This document shows, one piece after another, positions 37,746 through 47,057 of a DNA stretch of 64,000 nt (position 1 is the stretch's first letter; each line of letters starts with the position of its first letter). Below the pieces are notes generated by a model. It was not told where the DNA came from. It did no database searches and was given only the letters and a program-made list of their open reading frames with translations. The translations under genes and the position numbers were made by a program. This DNA comes from Methanomassiliicoccaceae archaeon (GTDB lineage: Archaea; Thermoplasmatota; Thermoplasmata; Methanomassiliicoccales; Methanomethylophilaceae): contig WRJJ01000003.1 in NCBI GenBank assembly GCA_009778575.1, positions 1 to 64,000 on the forward strand, read 5' to 3'.

Positions 37746-37849
37746 TCCCGGCTCTGAAAATGTGTGTTGAGATCATAAACAACGCACTTTGAGGCAAGAT
37801 GAACAAAAAAATAGGATTAGTTAAAGGGTTTAGATAACAGAGAATACGC

Positions 37850-39031
37850 TTATTCTCTGCGGACTATCATCGTTACGGCGTTCCCTCCGCCCAGGCAGAG
37901 CGTGCAGAGGCCCGTTTCCTTCTGGCGGTCCTGCATCGCATAGACCAGCGTTGTCAGGACGCGTGCGCCGGAGCAGCCGATGGGGTGTCCCAGAGCTATC
38001 GCCCCGCCGTTCACGTTGAATTTGTCGTCGGGTATGTTGAACGCTTTCTTTACGGCGCAGGAAGCGGTCGCAAAGGCCTCATTGTGCTCGAACAGATCGA
38101 TGTCGTCTATCTTCATGCCCGCTTTCTTGAGAACGTGCTCGGTGGTCGGTATAGGTGCTTCCATGATAAGTTCTGGCGCCACTCCCCTCTCTCCGTATGC
38201 CACAATGCTTGCCATCGGCTTAAGACCGCGCTCTTCCGCCCATGACCTTGATGCCACGATCACCGCTGCGGCTCCGTCGCTCAGCTGGGAAGAGTTGCCC
38301 GCGGTCACGACGCCGCCTTCTTTCTTGAACACCGGCCTGAGGCCGGACAGCGATTCCAATGTGGTGTCTGCCCTTACTCCCTCGTCGACCTCAAAGACAG
38401 TGTCCCCTTTCTTCGATTTTATCACAAACGGCACGATCTCATTCTTGAGTTTGCCTGCCGCCTGTGCCGCTGCCGCCTTGACATTGCTGTCCACTGCCAT
38501 CTGGTCGGCGTCCTGCCTTGTGACGCCGAACCTCTCCGCAACTATCTCGCCGGTGGTTCCCATGTGCTGGTTATTGAAGATGTCCCACAGACCGTCATGC
38601 ACCATGGTGTCCGTAAGGACCTTGTCGTTCATGGTGAATCCCCATCTGGCACCGTCAAGGTAGTAGGGGATGTTGCTCATGCTCTCCATCCCGCCCGCGG
38701 CGATCACATTGTATTCGCCTGCCTTGATGGCATCTGCCGCGTTCATCACCGACTTCAGGCCGGATCCGCAGACATCATTCACCGTATACGAGCCTACCTC
38801 GTACGGGATCCCCGCTCCGACCGCAGACTGCCTTGCGGGGTTCTGCCCGAGGCCCGTCGAAATGACGTTGCCCATGATGCACTCCTCGATGTCAGTGGGT
38901 GCAAGGCCTGCCCTTTTGACCGCCCCGCTAATAGCCGTTGCACCGAGTTCGGTCACTTTTATGCCGCTTAACGCTTTTCCGTATTTCCCTATCGCGGTCC
39001 TTGCCGCGCTGAGTATAACAATTTCTTCCAT
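37850..39031 (-). CDS. Acetyl-CoA acetyltransferase / thiolase
   Basis: VNDVCGSGLKSVMNAADAI, NVNGGAIALGHPIGCSGARVLTTL, CLGGGNAVTMIV. Confidence 0.93.
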   Translation of the reverse strand: MEEIVILSAARTAIGKYGKALSGIKVTELGATAISGAVKRAGLAPTDIEECIMGNVISTGLGQNPARQSAVGAGIPYEVGSYTVNDVCGSGLKSVMNAADAIKAGEYNVIAAGGMESMSNIPYYLDGARWGFTMNDKVLTDTMVHDGLWDIFNNQHMGTTGEIVAERFGVTRQDADQMAVDSNVKAAAAQAAGKLKNEIVPFVIKSKKGDTVFEVDEGVRADTTLESLSGLRPVFKKEGGVVTAGNSSQLSDGAAAVIVASRSWAEERGLKPMASIVAYGERGVAPELIMEAPIPTTEHVLKKAGMKIDDIDLFEHNEAFATASCAVKKAFNIPDDKFNVNGGAIALGHPIGCSGARVLTTLVYAMQDRQKETGLCTLCLGGGNAVTMIVRRE

Positions 39032-39092
39032 AGATGTACCTCCCTGAAATATGGGCGTAAGTGTGAACTTGAGTATATATTGGTGTCGGTGT

Positions 39093-40415
39093 TCAAATAC
39101 GTCTATTGACGAACTCTACGGGTTGTTCCGCCCCCATCCTTTTCAGAGGTTTCGACAAATGCCTCCTGGCCGCGGTCGGCGGTTCATACCACCCCTCCCT
39201 TACCCACTGCACCGCTTTCTTTAATTCGGGGCCGTCCGCGGACGTGCGGCATCTCCTGCACCGGTACCCTTTGCCTTTCCCGACGGACTCCATGGTCCTT
39301 CCGCATCCTTGACACAACGGATTCGAGATCTTCTCGTATCTTTCGGCCGCTTTTATCACATGTACCTTCTCCGCGTTGAGGGTCCTCGGTTCCTCTCGAA
39401 GCTCGCCTATCACGCCGATGTCGTCCCCCTCCGACAGGTTGTCAAAAAGAAGACGGAATTCCTTTGACGGTTCATAGGCCCCGACGGTCACTCTTCCGAA
39501 CCTCGTGTCGATGTCTGTAAGAACATGCCCGCCCGTGATGCGGGAGCTTTTGACCACCTTCCCCCGTACGTAATAGGAACGGCCCGGGACCAATTCTTTC
39601 GGATGGCGGATGACGTGGTCATCCGTCCCCTGATTCGTGAGGAACAGCATCCACCTCTCAAGCTGCTCGCACCTGATGATATCCTTCCCCCTCATAAGAT
39701 CCAGACGGTCCTCTCCGCGGAGGCCGTACATGACGGGGCAGGGCGTTGCCGGGACCATCGCCACCTTTTGGGCCCTTTCCTCCCAGCTGTTGAATGTGGA
39801 CGGCAGCGAGACATCCGCTTCCCTTATTGATAGAGGTTCATAAACACGCTCGGTCCCCCATCTTTCCTTCGGCCTGTATGTGATGATCTCCAGCGTGCTG
39901 TCCCTCGGTCTCCAGGCCATGCCGCATGTGGCCCCGATTATGCCGCGGCCGCACCCTTTCTCATATTTGACGGCACCGATCCGTTGTATCTCGTCCTCGG
40001 CGGCACTCTTTTCCAATATGTTCCTGACCCCTCCCCAATACATCGATTGAGAAGGTTTTTTTCTGCTCACCACCAGCCCCGGATCCGAACCGGGCTCACT
40101 GTATCTTTCAATGAGCGGGGCCACCTTTTGTATGATATAATTTTCATCTGGCTCATATTCGGTTGCGTTACTGAAACAGAAGATGTCTCTGCCGGAGATG
40201 TTGCCGATGTGCACCCTCTCTCCCGAGCCTTTCCCGAACCTCATTACCAAAGAACCGTTGCCCCTGGTCTTCCAAGGGACCGCTGGATTCAGCCTTACAA
40301 GACGCGGATATCCTATCATATCCATTTCTTTGCACAGCTCGGATATCATCTCCGTGGCGAGGAATGTTGTGCAATTGCCGCTGACGGAGTCTGTGTCGTC
40401 GACCGCAACATACAT
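39093..40415 (-). CDS. tiaS: tRNA(Ile2) 2-agmatinylcytidine synthetase TiaS
   Basis: MYVAVDDTDSVSGNCTTFLATE, RLVRLNPAVPWKTRGNGS, C-terminal zinc ribbon CQGCGRTMESVGKGKGYRCRRC. Confidence 0.93.
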   Translation of the reverse strand: MYVAVDDTDSVSGNCTTFLATEMISELCKEMDMIGYPRLVRLNPAVPWKTRGNGSLVMRFGKGSGERVHIGNISGRDIFCFSNATEYEPDENYIIQKVAPLIERYSEPGSDPGLVVSRKKPSQSMYWGGVRNILEKSAAEDEIQRIGAVKYEKGCGRGIIGATCGMAWRPRDSTLEIITYRPKERWGTERVYEPLSIREADVSLPSTFNSWEERAQKVAMVPATPCPVMYGLRGEDRLDLMRGKDIIRCEQLERWMLFLTNQGTDDHVIRHPKELVPGRSYYVRGKVVKSSRITGGHVLTDIDTRFGRVTVGAYEPSKEFRLLFDNLSEGDDIGVIGELREEPRTLNAEKVHVIKAAERYEKISNPLCQGCGRTMESVGKGKGYRCRRCRTSADGPELKKAVQWVREGWYEPPTAARRHLSKPLKRMGAEQPVEFVNRRI

Positions 40416-40428
40416 GCTTGGTCATCCA

Positions 40429-40746
40429 TTAATTGTGATATAATTCATTCTGATGCATCAAACGTATCGAATTGATGAAGAACATGCCGCCGTCATCGGA
40501 GAACCCGCCGTTTATGGAGTATATCCCATACTCCACGGGCTCGGTCCGAGTGAAACATCTTATCTTTCCGCCGCCGGTATCCTCAAAGGAGAAACTGTAG
40601 CCGCTCTGTGTGGACCTTATGTCATAAGCTATGCCGATGATGTCCTCATCTTCCGTTCCCGGCTCATCCCCATTGACAAAGACCATCATCAGAATGATGA
40701 CCGACACAGATATGCATAGTAGGGAATAACGATCCGATATCTTCAT
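40429..40746 (-). CDS. Small secreted/anchored hypothetical protein
   Basis: N-terminal hydrophobic segment YSLLCISVSVIILMMVFVNG, 105 aa. Confidence 0.5.
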   Translation of the reverse strand: MKISDRYSLLCISVSVIILMMVFVNGDEPGTEDEDIIGIAYDIRSTQSGYSFSFEDTGGGKIRCFTRTEPVEYGIYSINGGFSDDGGMFFINSIRLMHQNELYHN

Positions 40747-40811
40747 ACCCCGTCGATCTTCTCGTTTGAATTAATAATGCGAAAGCTACAATTATACTAT
40801 CTCTCCGGATA

Positions 40812-40840
40812 CTCCCCCGCCCCCCTATTTCCAGTGGAAC
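40812..40840 (-). promoter_or_regulatory. ORB-like Orc1/Cdc6 binding element (minus orientation)
   Basis: Reverse complement GTTCCACTGGAAATAGGGGGGCGGGGGAG; 24/29 identical to the element at 42395. Confidence 0.7.
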
Positions 40841-40894
40841 CCATCTAAGGTCCATCAAAGAGAAAGACCATTGAAAAATAGGCGTTCGTTTCTT

Positions 40895-40981
40895 TCAGAA
40901 GAATGTTCCTATTGCCCAAATTAGTGCTATGAATGCCACGATACCGAGTATGCAACCGGCGATAACCAACCATCCTTTCAT
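40895..40981 (-). CDS. 28-aa single-TM microprotein
   Basis: MKGWLVIAGCILGIVAFIALIWAIGTFF*, with GGGAGAG upstream of the ATG; below the ORF-track threshold. Confidence 0.5.
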   Translation of the reverse strand: MKGWLVIAGCILGIVAFIALIWAIGTFF

Positions 40982-41137
40982 TGAATCTCTCCCTTGAATT
41001 AAGTGATATTATTCTCCATAATATAATCTATCTTATAAAACAGATGTACATCATTCTGCATCGCTGCGGACGGCGAAAAGAAAACCTTATAACACTCCCT
41101 TGGCTATGTATAGGGATGTCGACGGAGTGTTCTGGAA

Positions 41138-42376
41138 ATGAAAGAATCTATATTTGAGAATTCAAAGAAAAAGCGGAGTTTTCTCATAAAGAACAGAGAT
41201 ATCCTTCAGAGCACATACATACCGGATCAGCTTCCTCACAGAGAGAATGAGATAGATAATATCGTTGACATATTGACGCCTTCTCTTTTCAAGAACAAAC
41301 CCTCAAACATACTTATCACAGGTAAGACGGGAACAGGCAAGACCGCAGTTTTGAGCTACATTGGAAAAGAACTGAAGAAAGCGGATCCCGAGGAAGAGAA
41401 CTGCAGCTTCCTTTATGTGAACTGTGAGATCGTCGATAATCCATACGGGATACTCTTCAACATAGCGACTCAGGTTGTTGGAGAAAACAATAATGACATT
41501 CCTTTCACGGGATGGAGTTTAGACAGAGTTCATGATACAATAATCAATTATATTGATAAGAAGAACAAGGTGTTCATTGTTGTATTGGATGAGATAGACA
41601 GGATACTCCAAAAGAACGGTGATGATACGCTGTATTTCCTCACAACGATGAATGAGATACTCAAACAATCCAAAGTATCGATCATCGGCGTTACCAATAA
41701 CGCTAACTTCACGGATTTCCTTAATCCTAAAACTAAAAGCAGGTTAGGTGAGGAGAAGATAGTATTCCCTCCGTATAACGCAAAGCAGCTTCAAGATATC
41801 TTAAAGAAAAGAGCAACGCTTGCATTTGAAGAAGGTGTGTTGGAAGAAGGGGTCATTCCTTATTGTGCGGCATTATCCGCTCAGGACTCGGGGGACGCAA
41901 GAAGAGCATTGGATCTTTTGAGGGTATCCGCGGAGACAGCCGAAAGATATGAAAGCACATCTATAACCGAAGCTCATGTTAATTCCGCAAGGAATAAAAT
42001 AAATAAGAATGCGGTTGAAGAAGTGATAAAGACCCTTACTCCTCAATCAAAAGTTATTCTTAGGTGTATAATCAAGATACATGAGGAAAAAGAGAAAGAC
42101 GTGATCGTAAAGACAGGGGATGTATATTCTTCTTATAAAGAAGTATCAAACATATTGGGAATAACCCCTATCAAAGAGAAGAGGGTAGCGGATCTCATCT
42201 CTGAAATGGATATGTATGGAATAATACATGCAAGGGTCAAATCCTTTGGAAGGAACGGAAGGACGAGAGAGATCGAACTCAATATCGACAAAGATATAAT
42301 TGAATTCGTCAAAAAAGATGAATTGTTCGAACCTCTTCTCAAACATCGGTCGACAAAACAGACGACGCTGTTATGA
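41138..42376 (+). CDS. cdc6: Orc1/Cdc6 replication initiator
   Basis: PHRENEIDNIVDIL, NILITGKTGTGKTAVL, FIVVLDEIDRIL, SGDARRALDLLRVSAE. Confidence 0.94.
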   Translation: MKESIFENSKKKRSFLIKNRDILQSTYIPDQLPHRENEIDNIVDILTPSLFKNKPSNILITGKTGTGKTAVLSYIGKELKKADPEEENCSFLYVNCEIVDNPYGILFNIATQVVGENNNDIPFTGWSLDRVHDTIINYIDKKNKVFIVVLDEIDRILQKNGDDTLYFLTTMNEILKQSKVSIIGVTNNANFTDFLNPKTKSRLGEEKIVFPPYNAKQLQDILKKRATLAFEEGVLEEGVIPYCAALSAQDSGDARRALDLLRVSAETAERYESTSITEAHVNSARNKINKNAVEEVIKTLTPQSKVILRCIIKIHEEKEKDVIVKTGDVYSSYKEVSNILGITPIKEKRVADLISEMDMYGIIHARVKSFGRNGRTREIELNIDKDIIEFVKKDELFEPLLKHRSTKQTTLL

Positions 42377-42380
42377 GGCC

Positions 42381-43247
42381 TTATTCCTCTTCTTCTTCCA
42401 GTGGAAATGAGGGGGCGGGGGCGTTCATCTCATTGATCAACTCTTTTCTGTATTTCTTGTAGTATCTTTGATCAAAGAGGAAACTTATCCCCACTAGCAG
42501 GAAAACGATCCCTATTATCGCGGCGGCGAGACTCGGTATGGTGTTCGGGACGGCGTCATCCAGAACGCTTCTCTTCCCATTCAAAAGCATCTTGAATGCT
42601 CCCACCCACGGTACCTCTTTCCATGCAACAGAGTTTATCTGCTCATATGCCACCAGCCCGTTCACCCCGGGTGTGTTGGACGGCTGGTCGAACCCGCTGT
42701 TATTATCCCCCATCGTAATAAATCCGCTATGGGGGAATCTGTCCGCAAGCGTGTTAAGATTCAGAGTGGGGTCATATGATCCATCATATCCCATCTCTTT
42801 CATTGTGAGGGTGCCCGAGAGATTATTGTGATCGTCGCCGCCGGTACACGACCACATATCGGACGGATAATTCGCAAGGCTGGGGGCGCTCCATGTATGG
42901 TCGCCGTTATACTCCAGCCACAATATGGCGCGATGTATGACGGGGTTGAGGGTCTCTCCTCTGCTGTAAATGATCACGTCGCCATAGTCTCCGAATTTTT
43001 GGTATCCCGTCGTGTATCCGTCGACATAAGAACAGATGTCGACCTTGTCCTTGTTTTTAAGAAGGATCACGTCGCCGGTGTCGATGATGCCGATCTGTGA
43101 CTCCTTTCCATGCTGCATGCTCCACGACTCCACTACGGTCTGAGGAGGGTTGACGCCGGAAGAGACGTAGACGCCGATGAACCCTACCGCTATCACTGCA
43201 AAGGCCGCGACGATAACGATGATCGCGTGTTTGGTCTCCTTCTTCAC
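42381..43247 (-). CDS. Signal peptidase I-like (archaeal S26) protein
   Basis: Two TM ends, VESWSMQHG catalytic Ser region, GDVILLKNKDKVDICSYVDG, HSGFITMGDNNSGFDQPSN. Confidence 0.8.
   Translation of the reverse strand: MKKETKHAIIVIVAAFAVIAVGFIGVYVSSGVNPPQTVVESWSMQHGKESQIGIIDTGDVILLKNKDKVDICSYVDGYTTGYQKFGDYGDVIIYSRGETLNPVIHRAILWLEYNGDHTWSAPSLANYPSDMWSCTGGDDHNNLSGTLTMKEMGYDGSYDPTLNLNTLADRFPHSGFITMGDNNSGFDQPSNTPGVNGLVAYEQINSVAWKEVPWVGAFKMLLNGKRSVLDDAVPNTIPSLAAAIIGIVFLLVGISFLFDQRYYKKYRKELINEMNAPAPSFPLEEEEE
42395..42421 (+). promoter_or_regulatory. ORB-like Orc1/Cdc6 binding element (plus orientation), inside the 3' end of the signal peptidase CDS
   Basis: CTTCCAGTGGAAATGAGGGGGCGGGGG: TTCCA-N-TGGAA dyad plus G-string. 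Confidence 0.7.
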
Positions 43248-43320
43248 GACCAGGGTTATGCATACTGATTATTTTATTTAATGCCCTAAAACAATTATAT
43301 GGACAATATTATTCAGATGC

Positions 43321-43776
43321 ATGGACAGACCCTCGAATGATGAGTATTTCATGAGCATGGCCGAGCTGGTATCTCAAAGGTCGACGTGTGTCAGGAGGAG
43401 AGTGGGGGCGGTCATCGTGAAGGATAAGCATATACTCTCCACGGGATACAACGGATCGCCGAAAGGCACGCGGCACTGCGAGGAGCTCGGATGTCTCAGG
43501 GAGCAGCTGAATATACCGTCTGGGACAAGGCATGAACTGTGCAGAGGGGTCCATGCGGAACAGAACGCGGTGGCTCAGGCGGCGTATTTCGGAGTAAGCG
43601 TGAAGGATGCCACCATCTACACGACCACATTCCCATGCTCAATGTGCACAAAGATACTGATCAACTCCGGTATAGTCGAAGTGGTCTACACCACTGGGTA
43701 TGCGGATGATCTGTCAAAGGACCTGCTTGCGGAGACAAAGATAAAGGTCCGCTGTTTTCCCGAAGAGACCAAATGA
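43321..43776 (+). CDS. dCMP deaminase family protein
   Basis: [15 protein letters not shown] (HAE) and [17 protein letters not shown] (PCxxC). Confidence 0.93.
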   Translation: MDRPSNDEYFMSMAELVSQRSTCVRRRVGAVIVKDKHILSTGYNGSPKGTRHCEELGCLREQLNIPSGTRHELCRGVHAEQNAVAQAAYFGVSVKDATIYTTTFPCSMCTKILINSGIVEVVYTTGYADDLSKDLLAETKIKVRCFPEETK

Positions 43777-43866
43777 TCCCCTATTCAGGGGACCTTTGGC
43801 CCGACAATTACACTTAAGTATGCCCATTCAATACCACTGCTTGACAAAAAGGTCGGGGAGTGTAAA

Positions 43867-44199
43867 TTGAGCCGAACTGACATGCTTTCGGAAATAAAGA
43901 AGGCTGAAGCGGAGGCGGATGCCAAGGTCGAGAAGGCCGAGGCGGACAAAAAAACAGCCATCGCAGATGCCCGCAGAGATTCTGTGAAGAGAATTCAGGA
44001 TGCTGAGGCGGAAACGCGCAGCAACTACGAATCCTCCATTGCAGCAGAGCAGAAGACCCTTGATGAGAAAAGAGAGGAGTTCCTCGCCGAAGGCGAAGAA
44101 GAAGCCAGATCCATCGAGAAATCTTCCGCGAAAAAGATGAAAGAAGTGAATGATTTTCTTATCGAAAAATTCGAGAGGACGATAGATGCCACTTCCTGA
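43867..44199 (+). CDS. atpH: A-type ATP synthase subunit H
   Basis: Charged coiled-coil EIKKAEAEADAKVEKAEADKK; TTG start with GGGGAG RBS; first gene of the atp cluster. Confidence 0.85.
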   Translation: MSRTDMLSEIKKAEAEADAKVEKAEADKKTAIADARRDSVKRIQDAEAETRSNYESSIAAEQKTLDEKREEFLAEGEEEARSIEKSSAKKMKEVNDFLIEKFERTIDATS

Positions 44200-46246
44200 G
44201 TCAATGAGTAGGATCGTGGTCGTGGGCACCAAGACCAGCCTGGAGGAGGCCGTTGAGGCGTTCTACAGCGTCAAGGTGCTGCACGTGATAGATCATACCG
44301 CTGGCGCAGATGATATGTCCCTCGGGACCCCTTTCCACGCGAACTTGAAAGCATCCGAGAGGCTGCTCAAAGTAAGGGCGATGGAAAAAGAGCTTGGGAT
44401 CGGGAAGAACACCGAAACAGCAAGGGTCCCAGTGACGGAGATAAAGAGCCAGATATCATCCGGCAGTGTAGAGGACGTCGAGGCCGAAATTCTAGAGGTG
44501 CTTGATGTCAAGAATGATCTTAATCGGAGAATCACTGAGTTAAACGCTAAAATGAAGAGTTTAGAACTTCTCGCGGCGATCCCTGTGGACCTTGAACTCT
44601 ATTCTGGGTACAAGAGTCTGGCAGTGATCGCGGGTTCGGTAGAGAGCGACCCCTCCGAAGCACTTAAGACGCTTGCGGACTCCGAGTCCTTTGTTTCTTT
44701 CAAAAAGAAAAAAGGCGGAGTCGCTGCGGTGTTCGTAAGGGCGGAGGACAGGGACAAAGCGGCATCGATACTTTCGGAGCACGGGTTCGTAGAGACCATG
44801 GTGCCGGAAGGGAAAGGGCCGGTGTCCGAGGCGCTCGTACTGGCCGGAGAAAGCTTGGCAGACCTCAACGCCAAGCTTGGTTCCGTCGAGAAAGAGGTCG
44901 AAGCACTTCAGTTGAAACATAAAACTTTCCTTTGTGCATCGGACGAGGAACTTTCGATCGAGATCGAGAAGGGAGAGGTCCCTCTCAGGATCGCGGTGGG
45001 AAAACACTCGTACATATTGGATGCCTGGATACCCACCGCCAAGGTGCAGGCCGTCACGGCCGAGCTCGAGTCGAGACTGGGTAACGACGTTCACGTCGAG
45101 TGCGAGGAAACGCGCGGCAGGAACCTGCACGAAGAGGAAGAGGCAGAGGAAAGATTCAAAAAAGTACCTACAAAGCACAACAACGGACTGATAGCAAAGG
45201 AGTTCGAGCACGCCACCAACTTGGTCGCGGTGCCGAAGTACCAGGAGATCGACCCTTCGATCCTGATCATGTTCTTCCTTCCGTTGTTCTTTGGTTTCAT
45301 GATAGGGGACTGCGGCTACGCCATACCGTTCATAATAATCGGGGCGTACGGCCTGAAGGTCACCCGCCATAAGGATTGGCGCGCGATCGCCACCGTGCTG
45401 TTCTTCGGAGGCATATGGTCGTTCATTTTCGGGTTCTTCTTCTTCGGAGAAGCGCTCGGAATGCACTTTATCGGCCATTGGGATGCACCGATGGCCATGA
45501 CATGGGAGGGATTGCTGGGCATACAACTTCCGGATTGGTTCGGCGGAATGATGATAGACGGGCACGGAGTTTCGAAACTCGAGGGCCACGTCGTCATGCT
45601 GCTGAAGCTGACGGTGTACATCGGTATAATCCACATCATGATAGGATACGTGTGCGGCTACCTTAACGTAAGGAGGCAGCACAACAACAAACACGCTTTC
45701 TTAGAAAAGGGCGGATGGATCATCCAGTTCATCGGGATGGTGGTATTCTGCTACGCCATGACACAAGTGCTGTTCAGCAGGGTCGACATGGAGGGTATGG
45801 TCCTATATCTGTTGATAATAGGAATCGTGCTGCTTCTTGCGGGGCTCTCGGTGAATATAAAGTCAGAGGGAGGCAAGGCGGCACTCGAGCTTCCGGGCGT
45901 AATAGGGATGATCTTATCCTACACTCGTTTGGCGGCCATTGGAATGTCCAAGGCCGGCATGGCGATGGCCTTCAATTACATAGTGTTCGGTATGTTCATG
46001 GGAATGATGGACGCAGTAGTATGGCCGGAATGGTACATCATGATACCATGCCTATTGATGCTGGCGTTCCTACACTTTGTAGTATGGACCCTCGGAATAT
46101 TGTCCGCGGGACTGCACGCTCTAAGGCTGCAGTTCGTGGAGCTGATGACGAAGTTCTTCGTCGGCGGCGGGACAAGATACGAGCCACTAAAAATCAAACG
46201 CTTTAAAACGTTCTTAACAAAAACAGAAACAGATAGAGAGGTATAA
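44186..46246 (+). CDS. atpI: A-type ATP synthase subunit I
   Basis: 686 aa, C-terminal multi-TM GFMIGDCGYA...LSYTRLAAIGMSKAGMAMAFN. Confidence 0.94.
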   Translation: MPLPESMSRIVVVGTKTSLEEAVEAFYSVKVLHVIDHTAGADDMSLGTPFHANLKASERLLKVRAMEKELGIGKNTETARVPVTEIKSQISSGSVEDVEAEILEVLDVKNDLNRRITELNAKMKSLELLAAIPVDLELYSGYKSLAVIAGSVESDPSEALKTLADSESFVSFKKKKGGVAAVFVRAEDRDKAASILSEHGFVETMVPEGKGPVSEALVLAGESLADLNAKLGSVEKEVEALQLKHKTFLCASDEELSIEIEKGEVPLRIAVGKHSYILDAWIPTAKVQAVTAELESRLGNDVHVECEETRGRNLHEEEEAEERFKKVPTKHNNGLIAKEFEHATNLVAVPKYQEIDPSILIMFFLPLFFGFMIGDCGYAIPFIIIGAYGLKVTRHKDWRAIATVLFFGGIWSFIFGFFFFGEALGMHFIGHWDAPMAMTWEGLLGIQLPDWFGGMMIDGHGVSKLEGHVVMLLKLTVYIGIIHIMIGYVCGYLNVRRQHNNKHAFLEKGGWIIQFIGMVVFCYAMTQVLFSRVDMEGMVLYLLIIGIVLLLAGLSVNIKSEGGKAALELPGVIGMILSYTRLAAIGMSKAGMAMAFNYIVFGMFMGMMDAVVWPEWYIMIPCLLMLAFLHFVVWTLGILSAGLHALRLQFVELMTKFFVGGGTRYEPLKIKRFKTFLTKTETDREV

Positions 46247-46248
46247 AA

Positions 46249-46482
46249 ATGGCATTGGAAGGAGAAGCAGCAGGACTCGCCGCTATCGGCGCTGGACTCG
46301 CCGTCGGACTGACCGGCATTGGAGCAGGAATGGGAGAGAAAGACGTAGGCGCGGCCGCGGTCGGAGCGATGACAGAGGACAGGAGCATATTCGGTACGGC
46401 AATGATCTTCATGGTCATTCCCGAGACCATCGTCATCTTCGGTCTTGTTGTGGCTATCATAGCACTATTTGCACTAGGTTAA
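46249..46482 (+). CDS. atpK: A-type ATP synthase subunit K (rotor ring)
   Basis: Two-TM hairpin GLAAIGAGLAVGLTGIGAGMG...IPETIVIFGLVVAIIALF. Confidence 0.94.
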   Translation: MALEGEAAGLAAIGAGLAVGLTGIGAGMGEKDVGAAAVGAMTEDRSIFGTAMIFMVIPETIVIFGLVVAIIALFALG

Positions 46483-46499
46483 GCGTCTGAGGCCTTCAT

Positions 46500-47057
46500 A
46501 TGGCACTAGATAACGTCATGAAGGAGATCACGGCATCCGCCGACAGGCAGGCAGGCGAGATCGACTCGCAGGCCGAGGCCGAGGTCAGGGCGATCCTGGC
46601 CGAGGCGGATGCATTGATATCTGACATGAAAGAAAAAGAGGACAAGAAGCTCAAAGAAGCAATTGAGCGTCTCAATCGCCAGGAGCTTTCAAGCGCGGAG
46701 CTGGAAAGCAAGAAGATAGTCCTGTCCAAAAAGAAGGAGATCTTAGCCAAGGCTTTCGAGAAAGTGCTTGCCGACCTTGAGTCTGCTCCGAGAGATGTAA
46801 AATTGGAGCAGTACAAGAAAATGGTAAAGTCGGCAAAGACAGTGATCGATAAGCCCAAGGCGGTGATCTCCCCGAAGGATGACTTCACGGCTAAAGAGCT
46901 TGGCGCAAAATCGGTAGAGACAGATCCGCGGATACGCGCGGGGCTGATCCTTCAAAGCGAGGACGGCACCGTAGAGGTCGATATGCAGTATGAGACCATA
47001 CTCCAAACGATCTGGAACCGCGAGATAAAGGCCTTGTCCGATATCCTGTTCGAGTGA
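46500..47057 (+). CDS. atpE: A-type ATP synthase subunit E
   Basis: Charged coiled-coil; genomic position between K and C. Confidence 0.9.
   Translation: MALDNVMKEITASADRQAGEIDSQAEAEVRAILAEADALISDMKEKEDKKLKEAIERLNRQELSSAELESKKIVLSKKKEILAKAFEKVLADLESAPRDVKLEQYKKMVKSAKTVIDKPKAVISPKDDFTAKELGAKSVETDPRIRAGLILQSEDGTVEVDMQYETILQTIWNREIKALSDILFE

Noticed and set aside
44561-45694. Long antisense ORFs over conserved genes (44561-45694 -, 51179-52147 -, 33860-34951 -, 35327-36295 +, 19415-20740 +)
   Set aside because: Each lies opposite a confidently identified gene (atpI, atpB/D, ftsY, M20 peptidase, mcm) and shows no domain-like sequence; codon-bias shadows.
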